Assembly (NCBI GenBank): GCA_029210465.1
Contig: JARGDL010000003.1
Span: 62,001-126,000, forward strand
Direction of reading: 5' to 3'
DNA length: 64,000 bases
Origin: Stygiobacter electus
Lineage (GTDB): Bacteria > Bacteroidota > Ignavibacteria > Ignavibacteriales > Melioribacteraceae
Below are positions 55,377 to 63,431 of this stretch, in pieces (the stretch's first letter is position 1; every line of letters begins with the position of its first letter). The translations under genes and the position numbers were made by a program. The notes beneath the pieces are model-generated. The model saw only the letters and a program-made list of their open reading frames with translations. It was not told the origin of the DNA and did not search any database.

Positions 55377-57227
55377 CTAACTAGAAAGTGGAAAAGTTAA
55401 TATAATTCTTGTTCCTTTATTTTTTTCACTTTTGATTTCAAATTTACCATCCATCAGTTGAGTGAGTTTATAAGCAATTGTTAAACCAAGACCAGCCCCT
55501 TCAAATGGACGAGTATAGCCTTCAATTTCCTGTGTAAATGGTTTCAGTAATCTTTCAATTTGACTTTGTTCAATACCAACACCACTATCCTCAATTACAA
55601 TCACGACAAATTTATTTTCAATTCTTGAACCTACATAGACATATCCTTTATCAGTATATTTAATTGCATTATCAAGTAAAGATGAAACTATTTTTTCAAA
55701 CTTAACCCAATCTACTTCGATTACACAATCATCATTGGAAAGTTCAAGTATAAAATCAATGTCCTTTTTTTGAATATCTTCTTCGAATTTTTTTGAAAGG
55801 TTTCTAATGATATGATTACAATTTAAGTCAACTTTTTCTAATTCTATTTCACCACTTTCAATTTGGGATACTTCAATAATGTTAGTAAATAAATTTAATG
55901 CCCTGCCTAAAACTTCTTTCATCGAATTCATCAATTCACGTAATATTTCAGTTTCACCCGATTCAATACTTTCATCTATTATTTCTGAAAAGCCAACAAC
56001 GGCATTAAAAGGGGTTCTGATTTCGTGAGACATGTTTGCAAGGAAATCAGATTTCATTTTGTTCAGTTGCATTTCTTTGTGATATGCTTTCTTGAGTTGT
56101 TCACGATAGCGAATTTCTTCTGTAATATCTTTTAATGTAATAATAAAATATGTTAAGTTACTTCCGCTTTCAGGTACACTTGTAACCTTGCAGTTAAATT
56201 CATGATTGTCAAAATGTTTGTAAATAAATTCATGAAATGAAACATTTTTTGTTGTCAAAATGAAAATTGCTTCATAAATTTCTTTTGAAAGGTTTTGTGG
56301 AATAAAATCATCAATCTTAAGTGAATATATTTTATTTTTATCCAAACCAAATGATTTACAAAAATTATCATTTGCATTTTCAAACAAAGCAAAGTTACCG
56401 ACCTTTTCAACAATTAATAATAAATCACTTATGTTATCTATAATAAGTTTTTGTTTTTTTTCTGAACGTTCAATTGCTATAGTTTGATTAATATGTTCAG
56501 TTAAATTATTTGCAAATAAAATAAAATTAGGTTTTTCAAACTCGTTTTCGTAAACAGGATTTAGTTTGAATTCCCAATATTCTGCTGGTGCTTTTTTATA
56601 AAAACAAACAAGTTTTTTCCAAGGTGTATAATTATTCAATGAATTTTTAAGATCATCAAGTTCTGCGAGATTAAGATAGTCTGATAACACTTCATCAATT
56701 TGTTTATTAAAAATATTTTCCAAATCACGATTTAATACGATTTCAAAAGTTTTAGAAACGTAAGTAATTTTTTTATCGTTATCTAAAATCATTAATGGAA
56801 AATTGCCCTGATCAAGAGCATTATGAATAGAATTAATTTTATTTTCAAGTTTGTTTCGCTGTTCAAGCGATTCAATTGAAAGCACAAAATACTGCTGTAG
56901 TTTTATAAATACTCTTTCAATTCGTACGAAATAATTTTTAACTAATGTATCATTTTCAAAAGAAAGAGTTATATCAACAGAAATGTTTTTATAATGACTT
57001 TCATTAAATCCTTTAACCAAATAAACGAATTCCGGGTTAGAATTCATTTTGGATATTTCTTCGCCTATACCAAGACCGAAATTACTTTTGAAAGCCTCGT
57101 TGCAATAAACTATTTTTAGCTCAACATCAACAATAGCTAAAGGATTATTATTTGGTAACTCGATATAGTTACTGAAATCTGTTTCTGTTTCTACTAAAAC
57201 TGCCCGCTGATTTTTTAGATTATTCAT
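55377..57227 (-). CDS. Cytoplasmic PAS histidine kinase, flagellar-regulon candidate
   Basis: A 616-residue kinase without membrane segments. Three PAS-like units occupy about 25-125, 130-245 and 258-370. HisKA has His401 in NMSHEIRTPFNAV and HATPase_c has LLDNAIKY, EDSGVGI and GAGLGLTIA. There is no receiver, so phosphate probably passes to one of the nearby receivers. It is the second gene behind the sigma-28-like promoter at 57.9 kb; the upstream gene ends five bases before it. Confidence 0.88.
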   Translation of the reverse strand: MNNLKNQRAVLVETETDFSNYIELPNNNPLAIVDVELKIVYCNEAFKSNFGLGIGEEISKMNSNPEFVYLVKGFNESHYKNISVDITLSFENDTLVKNYFVRIERVFIKLQQYFVLSIESLEQRNKLENKINSIHNALDQGNFPLMILDNDKKITYVSKTFEIVLNRDLENIFNKQIDEVLSDYLNLAELDDLKNSLNNYTPWKKLVCFYKKAPAEYWEFKLNPVYENEFEKPNFILFANNLTEHINQTIAIERSEKKQKLIIDNISDLLLIVEKVGNFALFENANDNFCKSFGLDKNKIYSLKIDDFIPQNLSKEIYEAIFILTTKNVSFHEFIYKHFDNHEFNCKVTSVPESGSNLTYFIITLKDITEEIRYREQLKKAYHKEMQLNKMKSDFLANMSHEIRTPFNAVVGFSEIIDESIESGETEILRELMNSMKEVLGRALNLFTNIIEVSQIESGEIELEKVDLNCNHIIRNLSKKFEEDIQKKDIDFILELSNDDCVIEVDWVKFEKIVSSLLDNAIKYTDKGYVYVGSRIENKFVVIVIEDSGVGIEQSQIERLLKPFTQEIEGYTRPFEGAGLGLTIAYKLTQLMDGKFEIKSEKNKGTRIILTFPLSS

Positions 57228-57232
57228 AATTA

Positions 57233-57883
57233 TTATTTAATTAACTGAACTCTCCGAAGTAAGATTTTGTCTTCAACGGGTTCAGCGTTAGAAATTGGTC
57301 TTAATTTAATTGATAGATACTTTTCAATAAAATGAAAGAGATTTTCATTAATCATATTAAATTCATGCTTCAGATTGTTTTCTCTTGAATTAAATAATTT
57401 AATTAATTCATAATTATTCTCGTTTAGTTCATAAACTTTTTCATTTAGTTCCAGTATATCATTAATAAAAAGATTGAGATAAAATAAATCAACCTCATTC
57501 TGATTTTCTTGCAATTCTCTATTATAAGGTGGTGTTTCTAAACTTAAATTCATTTCAATTCTGCTCGAAAGTTTTTCAATGAATTTTTTAATAAAATAAT
57601 CAATATGATTATTTAGAGCTGTTTCAGGATAACCAACATTGGCCGTAAATTCATATCCATTCAATTCAAAAATTACAATAAGATTTTCTTTAAACTTGTT
57701 AATTTTTTTTAATTTCCAATTTAATGAATTAAGGTAAGACACTGCTGGAGACAAAGAAATAGAATCTGTCATTGAAGAGTTCAATGCATTAATAAATTGT
57801 GAAGTTCGATTATATCTTCCAGTTTTAGAAGTTGCGTTTTTATAATCCGAACCGGCGGAAATATTTGTAATTTTTTCAAGCAT
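57233..57883 (-). CDS. Unknown protein at the head of a sigma-28-like operon
   Basis: A 216-residue soluble protein. The N-terminal 55 residues are polar and Ser/Asn/Thr-rich (SKTGRYNRTSQFINALNSS), like exported flagellar substrates, followed by a central alpha/beta part (LIVIFELNGYEFTANVG) and a long helical C-terminal half. No family is recognised. The start is supported by GGAGGAG five bases upstream, next to a sigma-28-like promoter. The leader would be only about 12 bases. Confidence 0.7.
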   Translation of the reverse strand: MLEKITNISAGSDYKNATSKTGRYNRTSQFINALNSSMTDSISLSPAVSYLNSLNWKLKKINKFKENLIVIFELNGYEFTANVGYPETALNNHIDYFIKKFIEKLSSRIEMNLSLETPPYNRELQENQNEVDLFYLNLFINDILELNEKVYELNENNYELIKLFNSRENNLKHEFNMINENLFHFIEKYLSIKLRPISNAEPVEDKILLRRVQLIK

Positions 57884-57901
57884 AGCCTCTCCTCCAGCTT
57901 A

Positions 57902-57928
57902 TTATCGAAGAAAAGGCAAAAAACTTAA
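57902..57928 (-). promoter_or_regulatory. Sigma-28-like promoter (TTAAGTTT-N11-TTCGATAA)
   Basis: The -35 TTAAGTTT (57921-57928) matches TAAAGTTT in seven of eight positions. The -10 TTCGATAA (57902-57909) is identical to the flagellin -10, and the spacing is again exactly 11. It lies between the receiver-helix gene and the unknown gene at 57233-57883. Transcription should begin near 57895, giving a very short leader that begins around the Shine-Dalgarno. Confidence 0.75.
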
Positions 57929-57929
57929 A

Positions 57930-58592
57930 TTAATTTGTACGAATCATTTTTTGGTCTGATGTATAATCTTCTGTTTCAGCAGATTTTAAGTGAATTAATT
58001 CTTCTACAAATTTGCGAATTCTTTCAATTGATTCATTAATTGTAGAAAAATCTTCTTGAAGTTTTTCTTTTTCGGTAGGTAAAATTTCATTTTCAATATT
58101 TTTTAATGAAAGCAGTAAACTGCTTAATGGATTGTTAATTTTATGTCCAATTGTTGCGGCCATTTCAAGTACAGCTTTTGAATGCTCAATATTTTTTAAT
58201 TCATTTTGCAAATTGTAAATTCTTATGCCAGAACGAATACGAGCAAGTAATTCCTGATTTTCAACAGGTTTTACTAAAAAATCATCCGCACCAACATCTA
58301 ATCCCATTATTCTATCACGCAAAGAAGAACGAGCAGTTAAAATAATAAAGTAAGTTAGTTTATGTTTTGGATCTCCTTTCAACACATTACACAATGATAA
58401 GCCATCCATAACAGGCATTGTCCAATCAGCAACAATTACTTTTGGGGAAAAAGTTTTCAATACTTCTAAAGCTTCTTCACCATTTACAGCAGTTACAACT
58501 TCATAATTATTTCTTGAAAGTAATTTTTCAAGAATAAATCGGGTATCTTTTTCATCTTCAACGATTAAAATTTTATCTTTCATTTTGAACAA
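57930..58592 (-). CDS. Response regulator with C-terminal histidine-kinase-like dimerisation helices
   Basis: A 220-residue protein. The receiver fills residues 5-122, with Asp56 in VIVADWTMPVMDG and the switch lysine in LVKPV. Residues 133-205 form a helix pair with ATIGHKINNPLSSLLLSL, which matches the H-box of NtrB-type HisKA domains (His150). No ATP-binding domain follows: the protein ends about 60 residues later. It could be a phosphotransfer protein or a dimerising regulator. It overlaps the previous receiver gene by 20 bases. Confidence 0.82.
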   Translation of the reverse strand: MFKMKDKILIVEDEKDTRFILEKLLSRNNYEVVTAVNGEEALEVLKTFSPKVIVADWTMPVMDGLSLCNVLKGDPKHKLTYFIILTARSSLRDRIMGLDVGADDFLVKPVENQELLARIRSGIRIYNLQNELKNIEHSKAVLEMAATIGHKINNPLSSLLLSLKNIENEILPTEKEKLQEDFSTINESIERIRKFVEELIHLKSAETEDYTSDQKMIRTN

Positions 58593-58980
58593 ACACCAGT
58601 TTATTTATTTTTTCAATTAGTTGATTATAATCTACAATCGGTTTTACTAAAATATCATCTGCCAAACTATCCTTTAAATACTCACTATTCATCATTTGAT
58701 TTGAATAAGCAGTAACCAACAATATTGGAATATTAAAGCTTGGAAAATTTATTTTTATGTAACGTGAAAGTTTAATTCCATCAACTTTATTATTATTTAA
58801 ATAAGTATTACGCAAACTAATATCCATTATAATTAAGTTAATTTCACCTTTCTCAATTTCCTGAATTATTTTATTACCGTCTTCGAGAATAATTATTTCT
58901 CTACCTATTTTGCTAAAGAACAGCCTATAAAAATCTTGCAAAAAAGTATCATCTTCTACTATTAAAATTTTACCTAACAT
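58573..58980 (-). CDS. Stand-alone receiver domain
   Basis: A 135-residue CheY-like protein starting at ATG 58980, seven bases after the motB stop. VEDD near residue 9, Asp53 in LIIMDISL, and Lys in LVKPIVD form the usual site. A longer frame to 59121 overlaps motB and is not convincing. It lies between motB and the receiver-helix gene and so probably controls motor behaviour or flagellar gene use. Confidence 0.88.
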   Translation of the reverse strand: MLGKILIVEDDTFLQDFYRLFFSKIGREIIILEDGNKIIQEIEKGEINLIIMDISLRNTYLNNNKVDGIKLSRYIKINFPSFNIPILLVTAYSNQMMNSEYLKDSLADDILVKPIVDYNQLIEKINKLVFVQNER

Positions 58981-58987
58981 AAATACT

Positions 58988-59770
58988 CTATTTTTTATTG
59001 AATTTAACAGTAATACTAATTCTTCTGTTTTTGAAGCTAAACGGATCATTTGGTTCACGTAAACGAGTATCGGCATAGCCACGAACTTCATCAATTTGTT
59101 TTTCTGATAAACCACCAGCAACTAAAGCCCTTTTTGCAGAAAGAGCACGTTCAGAACTAAGTTCAAAATTTGTAAAACCTGTTCCTTTATTGCTAAATTG
59201 ACGTGCATCAGTATGACCTTCTACAACTATTTTATTTGGTAATTTAGAAATTTCCTGTCCTATTTTACTAATTAATTTTTCAGCTTTCGGTTTTAATGAT
59301 GAAGTACCGAGTTCAAAAAAAACATCATTTGCATCATCGTTTAATTCTATTTTTAAACCATCATTAACTATTTCAATTTTTACTTGTTCGGCTAAACCTT
59401 TTAAGTCTGTATCGTTTGACAAAGATGTCATCAATTCTTCTTGCATTTTTTCAAATTGTTTTTTTTCTAATTCTTTTAATTTCTCTTCTTCATTTAAAAC
59501 AATTTTATTATCAGGAACTTGAGATGGACCCATCCCACGACCTTCAATTAAGCTTTTGCTTTTAGTAGAAAAGCCGACAGGATCTTTAAAGTAACCAGCC
59601 ACAGCTTCTTTTACTTCCTGGCTTTGAGAAAGAACCCAAAGCACAATAAAAAGAGCCATCATTGAAGTAACAAAATCGGCATAAGCTACTTTCCAAGCTC
59701 CGCCATGATGACCGCCATGTCCTTTCTTAATTTTTTTTATGATGATAGGAGATTCGTTTCCACCTTCCAT
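58988..59770 (-). CDS. motB: Flagellar motor stator protein, MotB type
   Basis: The peptidoglycan-anchored stator unit (260 residues). The N-terminal HGGAWKVAYADFVTSMMALFIVLW has the proton-binding aspartate in the E. coli-like YADF motif. The C-terminal OmpA/MotB domain has VEGHTDARQFSNKG and SSERALSAKRAL for peptidoglycan binding. The E. coli-like segment suggests a proton-driven unit. It shares one base with the motA stop. Confidence 0.92.
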   Translation of the reverse strand: MEGGNESPIIIKKIKKGHGGHHGGAWKVAYADFVTSMMALFIVLWVLSQSQEVKEAVAGYFKDPVGFSTKSKSLIEGRGMGPSQVPDNKIVLNEEEKLKELEKKQFEKMQEELMTSLSNDTDLKGLAEQVKIEIVNDGLKIELNDDANDVFFELGTSSLKPKAEKLISKIGQEISKLPNKIVVEGHTDARQFSNKGTGFTNFELSSERALSAKRALVAGGLSEKQIDEVRGYADTRLREPNDPFSFKNRRISITVKFNKK

Positions 59771-60624
59771 TATTTTTTACCTCTTAATGCACCTTCAAGT
59801 TCTTGGAATGTTGGTCTTTGATCTAAGAAAATAGATCTTCTTGCAATTTCAGCGGCAACAAAAGGCGGATTACCTTTTGCATAAGCTAAAATGTAAGCTT
59901 TAATTACTTGTAAATCTTGAACTTTTTCTTCAAAAGAATGTGCAATATTAGCAGCAAGTGGATTAACAAAACCATAAGCCAAAAGCACACCAAGAAAAGT
60001 TCCAACAAGAGCTGCGGCAACGTGATGACCAACTGCTTCAGCACCTTCATTTACAGATGACATTGTTACGATAATTCCTAATACAGCTGCGACAATGCCT
60101 AATCCAGGTAATGAATCACCAACACGATTTAAGCCTTCGGCTACTGGTTTATTTTCTTTTTCATAAGTTTCAATTTCTGCATCCATTAAACTTTCAAGTT
60201 CGTGTGGAGGTACTGAACCAGCGAGCATAACTTTCATAGTATCACAGAAAAAACTTTTTCTGTAACTATCATGAATAAATGCCTTTGCTTTGATTAGAAT
60301 ATCACTTTTGTCTGGAGCTTCAATATGTTTTTCAATTGCCAATAAACCTTCACGCTGAGCAATAAGGAACAAATCTGAAAAAGCTTTCAGCATTTGAATA
60401 TAATCTTCCTTTGAAGTCCCATGATTGCCAAATGATTTAGAGACAGCTCCAGTAATTTTTTTAATTAAAGATAAAGGAGAAGCGATTAATAGGCTTCCAA
60501 TTGCTGCACCACCGATTGTAATAAATTCTGAAATTTGAATAAGAGCAGCTAAGTTTCCACCTGCCATTGTAAAACCAGCTACTACCGCGACGGTTACCAC
60601 AACAATTCCTATAATTACAAACAT
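59770..60624 (-). CDS. motA: Flagellar motor stator protein, MotA type
   Basis: The 284-residue channel subunit with four membrane helices. The start resembles E. coli MotA (VAGFTMAGGNLAALIQISEFITIGGAAIGSLL). The cytoplasmic loop carries the charged residues that meet FliG, and the third and fourth helices are LPGLGIVAAVLGIIVTM and GTFLGVLLAYGFVNPLA. It forms a pair with motB and lies nine bases downstream of the receiver-Hpt gene. Confidence 0.92.
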   Translation of the reverse strand: MFVIIGIVVVTVAVVAGFTMAGGNLAALIQISEFITIGGAAIGSLLIASPLSLIKKITGAVSKSFGNHGTSKEDYIQMLKAFSDLFLIAQREGLLAIEKHIEAPDKSDILIKAKAFIHDSYRKSFFCDTMKVMLAGSVPPHELESLMDAEIETYEKENKPVAEGLNRVGDSLPGLGIVAAVLGIIVTMSSVNEGAEAVGHHVAAALVGTFLGVLLAYGFVNPLAANIAHSFEEKVQDLQVIKAYILAYAKGNPPFVAAEIARRSIFLDQRPTFQELEGALRGKK

Positions 60625-60633
60625 AGTTTTTCC

Positions 60634-61347
60634 TTAATTCAATACTTTTTGTTCTATTTGAGTTAATGTTGAAATTAAATTTTGGCTTTTAATATTTAAC
60701 TCTTCCCAAGTAAGATTTGGTTGAGTAAACACTTCTTCAAACTCTTTGCATAGTTCTGATATTTGATTAAAACCTGCCGTTCCAGCTGAACCTTTTAATT
60801 CATGTATAATTAGTTTAAGTAGATCTTTGTTTTTGTTTTGAATTGAATCTTTGATTGTTTGTTTTCTCTGAGATAATGAATTAATAAAATATTTTTTTAA
60901 TTCCTTATTCATTTTTTCTTTTTCTGCCTGCGAAAAACTTGCAAGTTTTTTTGTAGCTGCAAGAAAACCATTGCCAAGTACTTCATCGATTGCTTTTATT
61001 AAAGCTTCTTTCGTCAATGGTTTTGAGATAATTTTTTCAGCACCTGCTTCCATTGCTGCAAGTACATTCGTTTTATCAGTGTGTCCACTAATAATTATTA
61101 CCGGAATGCTTTTTAAATCTTCTAATACTTTCATCACTTTAAGCAACCTTAAACCATCAAGGTTTGGCATTAATAAATCTAAAAAAATTAATTGAGGTTT
61201 TGTTTCAACTGCACATTGAAGACCTTCGAGGCCGTCAATACAAGTTAATACTTCAACATCATATTCAGAAAGAAATTTTGACATTGAAGTTCTGATTATA
61301 TCTGAATCATCAATAACGAGTATTTTTGTTTTATCAGTAAAATTCAT
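60634..61347 (-). CDS. Receiver-Hpt phosphorelay protein
   Basis: A 237-residue protein with a receiver (residues 7-125; Asp57 in LIFLDLLMPNLDG; Lys in IISKPL) and a C-terminal Hpt domain with His182 in IHELKGSAGTAGF. Both ends of a phosphorelay in one protein suit signals passing between hybrid kinases such as that at 18-22 kb and the lone receivers near the motor genes; that pairing is a guess. It lies two bases after csrA. Confidence 0.88.
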   Translation of the reverse strand: MNFTDKTKILVIDDSDIIRTSMSKFLSEYDVEVLTCIDGLEGLQCAVETKPQLIFLDLLMPNLDGLRLLKVMKVLEDLKSIPVIIISGHTDKTNVLAAMEAGAEKIISKPLTKEALIKAIDEVLGNGFLAATKKLASFSQAEKEKMNKELKKYFINSLSQRKQTIKDSIQNKNKDLLKLIIHELKGSAGTAGFNQISELCKEFEEVFTQPNLTWEELNIKSQNLISTLTQIEQKVLN

Positions 61348-61349
61348 AG

Positions 61350-61586
61350 TTATACTTTTTTGTTTAATTTGTATTTGTTCAAGTCAAAGTTAGAATTAGT
61401 TATAGCTTTTGAAGCTTCGATAGTGCTTTCTTTTATTTTTTCATAAACTTCTCCACGAAGAATCTGAATATTTTTTGGTGCTTCGAAACCAATCTTAACT
61501 TGATTATCTGATGTGGTTATGATCTTGATTGTTATATCAGATCCAATTTTTATTTCTTCATTTATTTTTCTTGTTAGCACTAGCAT
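61350..61586 (-). CDS. csrA: Carbon storage regulator / translational regulator
   Basis: RNA-binding dimer. The 78-residue protein starts at ATG 61586 with MLVLTRKINEEIKIG, the canonical CsrA start; the longer open frame to 61637 would overlap fliW and is rejected. The recognition segment is APKNIQILRGEVYEKI with the conserved arginine. It has a slightly long, Lys/Asn-rich tail. In this group CsrA represses flagellin translation and FliW inhibits CsrA; the flagellin leader here carries the matching RNA motifs. Confidence 0.93.
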   Translation of the reverse strand: MLVLTRKINEEIKIGSDITIKIITTSDNQVKIGFEAPKNIQILRGEVYEKIKESTIEASKAITNSNFDLNKYKLNKKV

Positions 61587-61590
61587 AATT

Positions 61591-61971
61591 TCACTCTGTA
61601 AATAAATTATAATAAACAGGATACTTATCAGTATCAATTATTTTTTGAAATCCACTTTTTGTTTCCTGATTAATATAAACAGGAGCCTTAAGATTAGCAG
61701 TAATTTTAAGTGGATCGGGATTAAGAACAACAATTGCAAATGCTTCGTGATTTACTTCTTGAGGATAGTTTTCATCAATAACACGAATTCCAAACATTGG
61801 AAAAGCAATATCTGTATCCTCAATTGAAGTAAGCCAATAAAAAAGGCTATCGTCTGGTTTAATGAATAAAAATTTTGTTAAATGTTCAAAACCAAGAAGA
61901 CCTTTTTCGAAAGTTATTATTTTGTCTTCGGTGAATTCTACTTCACCAAAATGTGTTGTGTTAATTTTCAT
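61591..61971 (-). CDS. fliW: Flagellar assembly factor, CsrA antagonist
   Basis: FliW binds CsrA, or flagellin when flagellin accumulates, and so couples export to translation. The 126-residue protein has the family start FGEVEFTEDKIITFEKGLLGFEHL, then ITANLKAPVYIN and YPVYYNLF near the end. It lies directly upstream of csrA with a four-base gap and downstream of motB2. Confidence 0.93.
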   Translation of the reverse strand: MKINTTHFGEVEFTEDKIITFEKGLLGFEHLTKFLFIKPDDSLFYWLTSIEDTDIAFPMFGIRVIDENYPQEVNHEAFAIVVLNPDPLKITANLKAPVYINQETKSGFQKIIDTDKYPVYYNLFTE

Positions 61972-61977
61972 AATTAC

Positions 61978-62796
61978 TCACTTTAGTATTACTAAATCTA
62001 CTCTTCTATTTTTTGTTCGGGATTCTGGAGTATCATTTGGAGCAATGGGATGATACTCTGCATATCCAACTATAGAAACTTTATCCGGATCAACTCCTTC
62101 ATTTTGAATCAAATAATAAGCAGTATTTAATGCTCTGTCAACAGATAAGTGCCAATTAGATGGATAACGGGGAGTATTAATTGGTGTATTATCTGTATGA
62201 CCTTCAATTCTTATATCATTTGGAATTGATCTAATAACTGATGCCAATCTGTTAAGAACAACTTTTGAACCTTCGTTTAAAACTGCTTGTCCTGGAGCAA
62301 ATAAAATATCATCTAGAATATGAATTGTAATTCCACGTTCACTTTCTTCTAATTGAATAGAACTTGTATAATCATAATTTTCAATTAATTTAGAAAGTTG
62401 ATCAATCAATTTGTTTTTAGGACTTTCAAGAACATTATTGGAAATATCATTAGTTACAACTTTATTAATATTTTCTTTTCCAAAAATACTACCAAGTGCT
62501 TGAGCAACGTTTTTATATTTTACAGCATCAATATTAGAAATTGTATACAAAATAATAAATAATCCTAAAAGTAAAGTAATTAAATCAGCATAAGTAATTA
62601 AATACCTATCTTTATCATTGCCTTCTTCAGCGTGAAAATTCTCTTCTGGGATTAAGCGGCTAATTTCTCTTGCTGAACTTTTTGAGGAAGCATTCCTATC
62701 AACCTTGCTTTCATTATTGAAGGTATTTCTCCCGCTTGTAAAGTCAGCACCGCTTCCAAAGAGATTTCCATCATATTTTTCTCTTCCAGATGACAT
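61978..62796 (-). CDS. motB: Second MotB-type stator protein
   Basis: A 272-residue MotB/PomB-like protein. The membrane helix is in DKDRYLITYADLITLLLGLF (aspartate in YADL), closer to Bacillus MotB than to the other motB here. The C-terminal OmpA domain carries IEGHTDNTPINTPRYPSNWHLSVDRAL. The only in-frame start before the membrane helix is ATG 62796, so the first 48 codons overlap the end of the second motA gene by 145 bases. Several motility genes follow on the same strand. Confidence 0.88.
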   Translation of the reverse strand: MSSGREKYDGNLFGSGADFTSGRNTFNNESKVDRNASSKSSAREISRLIPEENFHAEEGNDKDRYLITYADLITLLLGLFIILYTISNIDAVKYKNVAQALGSIFGKENINKVVTNDISNNVLESPKNKLIDQLSKLIENYDYTSSIQLEESERGITIHILDDILFAPGQAVLNEGSKVVLNRLASVIRSIPNDIRIEGHTDNTPINTPRYPSNWHLSVDRALNTAYYLIQNEGVDPDKVSIVGYAEYHPIAPNDTPESRTKNRRVDLVILK

Positions 62797-63431
62797 CTTT
62801 TTAATCTATCGCTTATTGGTAACCAAATTATGTTTGCACTAAAAACTCCCCAAAGAGTTGCAATAAAAGCAGTTGCAATATTTTTTATCAAATGGTTTGG
62901 ATCTTGACCAGCATTTGCTAAAGTCATAATTAAACCCATTACAGTTCCTATGATTCCCATTGTTGGTGCGTAACCACCCATTTTAGAAAAAATTGACATA
63001 TTGGAATAATGTCTTTCTTGCATTGCTCTCATTTCTAATTGTGCTAAAAGTTGTAATGAATCTGAATCTGTTCCATCTAAAACATATTTAACCATTTTCT
63101 TTGGAAAAAGGTCGTCAAATTTGACTAAATCTTTTTCAATGGCTAATAAACCTTCTTTTCGAGCTTTAACTGAAAGTTCAACAAAAGTATTAATCATTTT
63201 TTCAATGTTATATGATTTTGGGAAATAAGCCATTTTTATTAATTGAGGAATTTGCAAAAATTTATCAAGACCAAATCCCATTATTGTTGCAGCAAATGTT
63301 CCTCCAAATACAATCAATATTGATGTAAAAAGAAATAGAGCATGGAACGATCCCCCTTCGATAAAGAAGGAACCAAAAATTGAGAAAATACCAATAAATA
63401 ATCCGATTAATGTTCCAAATTTTTTAATCAT
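62652..63431 (-). CDS. motA: Second MotA-type stator protein
   Basis: A 259-residue MotA/PomA-like protein with four membrane helices. It begins KFGTLIGLFIGIFSIFGSFF, as in Gram-positive and PomA-type units, has PTMGIIGTVMGLIMTLANAG in the third helix, and ends with LTLQAGEIPSIMKARL. It forms a pair with the overlapping motB2, and its start overlaps the flgL stop by four bases. It is distinct from the E. coli-like pair at 59-60.6 kb. Confidence 0.9.
   Translation of the reverse strand: MIKKFGTLIGLFIGIFSIFGSFFIEGGSFHALFLFTSILIVFGGTFAATIMGFGLDKFLQIPQLIKMAYFPKSYNIEKMINTFVELSVKARKEGLLAIEKDLVKFDDLFPKKMVKYVLDGTDSDSLQLLAQLEMRAMQERHYSNMSIFSKMGGYAPTMGIIGTVMGLIMTLANAGQDPNHLIKNIATAFIATLWGVFSANIIWLPISDRLKRCHLEEKNMMEISLEAVLTLQAGEIPSIMKARLIGMLPQKVQQEKLAA

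Noticed and set aside
58981..59121. Longer N-terminus of the receiver next to motB
   Set aside because: It would overlap motB and adds sequence unlike a receiver; ATG 58980 gives a canonical start.
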